Assembly (NCBI GenBank): GCA_044340025.1
Contig: JBIIUJ010000148.1
Coordinates: 1 to 5,755 of the forward strand
Direction: 5' to 3'
DNA from: JBIIUJ01 sp044340025
GTDB lineage: Bacteria; Pseudomonadota; Alphaproteobacteria; Caulobacterales; Aquidulcibacteraceae
Length of the DNA: 5,755 nucleotides
A program made the position numbers and the translations under genes. Positions 4,997 through 5,755 of the stretch are shown in pieces. The first letter of the stretch is position 1, and each line of letters opens with the position of its first letter. The notes under the pieces are model-generated. The model saw nothing but the letters and a program-made list of their open reading frames with translations. It made no database searches and was not told the origin of the DNA.

Positions 4997-5683
4997 TTAC
5001 CAAGGGTGGTCTTCGCCGTTCCATTGCAGAAAGCGGCCATTGTCCTTGGCGGCCAGTCCGCCGATGACGGCCCGCTGGCCGGCGATGCTTTCGGCCACTG
5101 TCAGGTGCGCCTGCGGGCCGCCCATATCGGTCTGAACCCAGCCAGGGTGCATCGAGATCACGATCAGACCCTGCGGCCCCCATTCCGCCGCCATGGAACG
5201 CATCGCCATGTTCAGCGCTGCTTTGCTCATTCGATACTGCAACAGGCCGGGATTGGTGCAGATCGTCATGGATCCCAGCATGGAGGAGATGTTCACGATC
5301 GTCTTGCGCGCGCTTTTCGCCACGGCCGGCATGACCGCGCGCGCCGCATCGATCGCGCCCCAGACGTTCACCTCGAAGGTGCGGTCGGCGAGATCGCGGT
5401 CGAAACCGGACAGCATCTGGCTGGCGTCCCAGCCGCCGGACATGCCGGCGTTGTTGATGAAGACGTCGATCGCCGCGTCCCCGATCTGCTCGGCAAGGGC
5501 GCCGCCGCCGCCCCGCTCGGCGGCGTCGTGGCGCAGCACCGTCACGCCGGGTATGGCGCGCAGGGCGTCGGCCTTTTCGGGCGCGCGGCAGGCGGCGAAC
5601 ACCTGCCAGCCATCGGCCGCATAGGCCTGCGCGTGGGCCAGCCCCAGCCCCCGGCTTGCGCCTGTGATCAAGATGCTCGCCAT
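4997..5683 (-). CDS. Short-chain dehydrogenase/reductase (CsgA/sniffer-like)
   Basis: This 228-residue classical SDR is a cytoplasmic NAD(P)-dependent carbonyl/alcohol oxidoreductase. It shows the cofactor motif TGASRGLG (7-14), NNAG (77-80), Asn106 in NVWG, a serine pair in NISSM (131-135), and the catalytic Tyr150-x-x-x-Lys154 in YRMSK. It then shows HPGWVQTDMGG (179-189) and the ending GRFLQWNGEDHPW (216-228). The last two features are typical of the branch containing CsgA (C-factor) and sniffer carbonyl reductases. The catalytic set is complete. Met at 5683 is chosen because GAGGGAGG lies five bases upstream; the longer frame to 5737 lacks this and adds a non-SDR tail. It is probably the first gene of the operon, followed by a 117-base gap before the VOC gene. 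Substrate unknown. Confidence 0.92.
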   Translation of the reverse strand: MASILITGASRGLGLAHAQAYAADGWQVFAACRAPEKADALRAIPGVTVLRHDAAERGGGGALAEQIGDAAIDVFINNAGMSGGWDASQMLSGFDRDLADRTFEVNVWGAIDAARAVMPAVAKSARKTIVNISSMLGSMTICTNPGLLQYRMSKAALNMAMRSMAAEWGPQGLIVISMHPGWVQTDMGGPQAHLTVAESIAGQRAVIGGLAAKDNGRFLQWNGEDHPW

Positions 5684-5688
5684 GGGTG

Positions 5689-5696
5689 CCTCCCTC
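5689..5696 (-). promoter_or_regulatory. Ribosome binding site of the SDR gene
   Basis: Read on the minus strand this is GAGGGAGG, with a five-base spacer to the ATG at 5683. It is the strongest ribosome site in the operon and fixes the SDR start. Confidence 0.7.
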
Positions 5697-5711
5697 GTCT
5701 GTCTTTGTGTT

Positions 5712-5723
5712 GCAGCTTGCTGC
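5712..5723. promoter_or_regulatory. Inverted repeat upstream of the SDR gene, possible operator
   Basis: GCAGC and GCTGC form a perfect inverted repeat with a two-base centre, 29-40 bases ahead of the SDR start codon. The position would suit a repressor site at the operon promoter. No convincing -35/-10 pair can be read in the 72 bases available, and a short GC-rich palindrome can arise by chance. Confidence 0.22.
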
Positions 5724-5755
5724 GCCCCGGCAGCCATGCGCTTGGGCTTAAGTCA

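Larger units (their letters stand above)
765..5683 (-). other. Predicted five-gene operon (SDR, VOC, two-domain VOC, CurA-like MDR, tandem hydrolase)
   Basis: All five genes face left. Successive junctions are a 117-base gap, a 28-base gap, a 4-base ATGA overlap and a 4-base GTGA overlap. The tight coupling of the last three suggests their products act in fixed ratio. Two oxidoreductases, two VOC proteins and a hydrolase-fold protein together suggest accessory breakdown or modification of a carbonyl-bearing organic compound. The substrate is not evident, and the regulator, transporter and ring-activating enzymes, if any, are outside the window. A second promoter in the 117-base gap cannot be excluded. 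Confidence 0.7.

Overview
The window is GC-rich. All main genes use third-position G/C, start at ATG or GTG, and overlap closely. Together with the palindromic repeat type this suggests an alphaproteobacterium, perhaps a Caulobacterales/Hyphomonadales-like lineage; the assignment is an inference from style, because no rRNA or marker gene is present.

Left part (1-764). The first 20 bases, read on the minus strand, form a Shine-Dalgarno sequence and an ATG, so a leftward gene probably starts at the edge. An AT-poor leader with small inverted repeats follows. Next come two directly repeated copies of a two-hairpin palindromic element (112-208 and 212-293), a small plus-strand GIY-YIG nuclease gene (365-649), and a third copy of the element in the same orientation (663-746). 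The third copy sits in the gap between the nuclease gene and the converging hydrolase gene. A solitary nuclease bracketed by REP-like repeats is the most interesting structure here.

Right part (765-5683). Five minus-strand genes probably form one operon, transcribed right to left: a CsgA/sniffer-like short-chain dehydrogenase (SDR), a one-domain VOC protein, a two-domain VOC protein, a CurA/PTGR-type NADPH-dependent reductase, and a tandem-duplicated alpha/beta-hydrolase-fold protein. The last three genes are joined by 4-base stop/start overlaps (ATGA, GTGA). A 13-codon micro-ORF with its own ribosome site also ends in an ATGA overlap with the start of the one-domain VOC gene. The gene set (two NAD(P)H-dependent oxidoreductases, two VOC proteins and an alpha/beta-hydrolase-like protein) resembles accessory catabolic or detoxification operons acting on a carbonyl or cyclic organic compound. 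The substrate cannot be read from the sequence, and no regulator or transporter lies in the window. The hydrolase is unusual because neither half keeps a serine in its nucleophile elbow.
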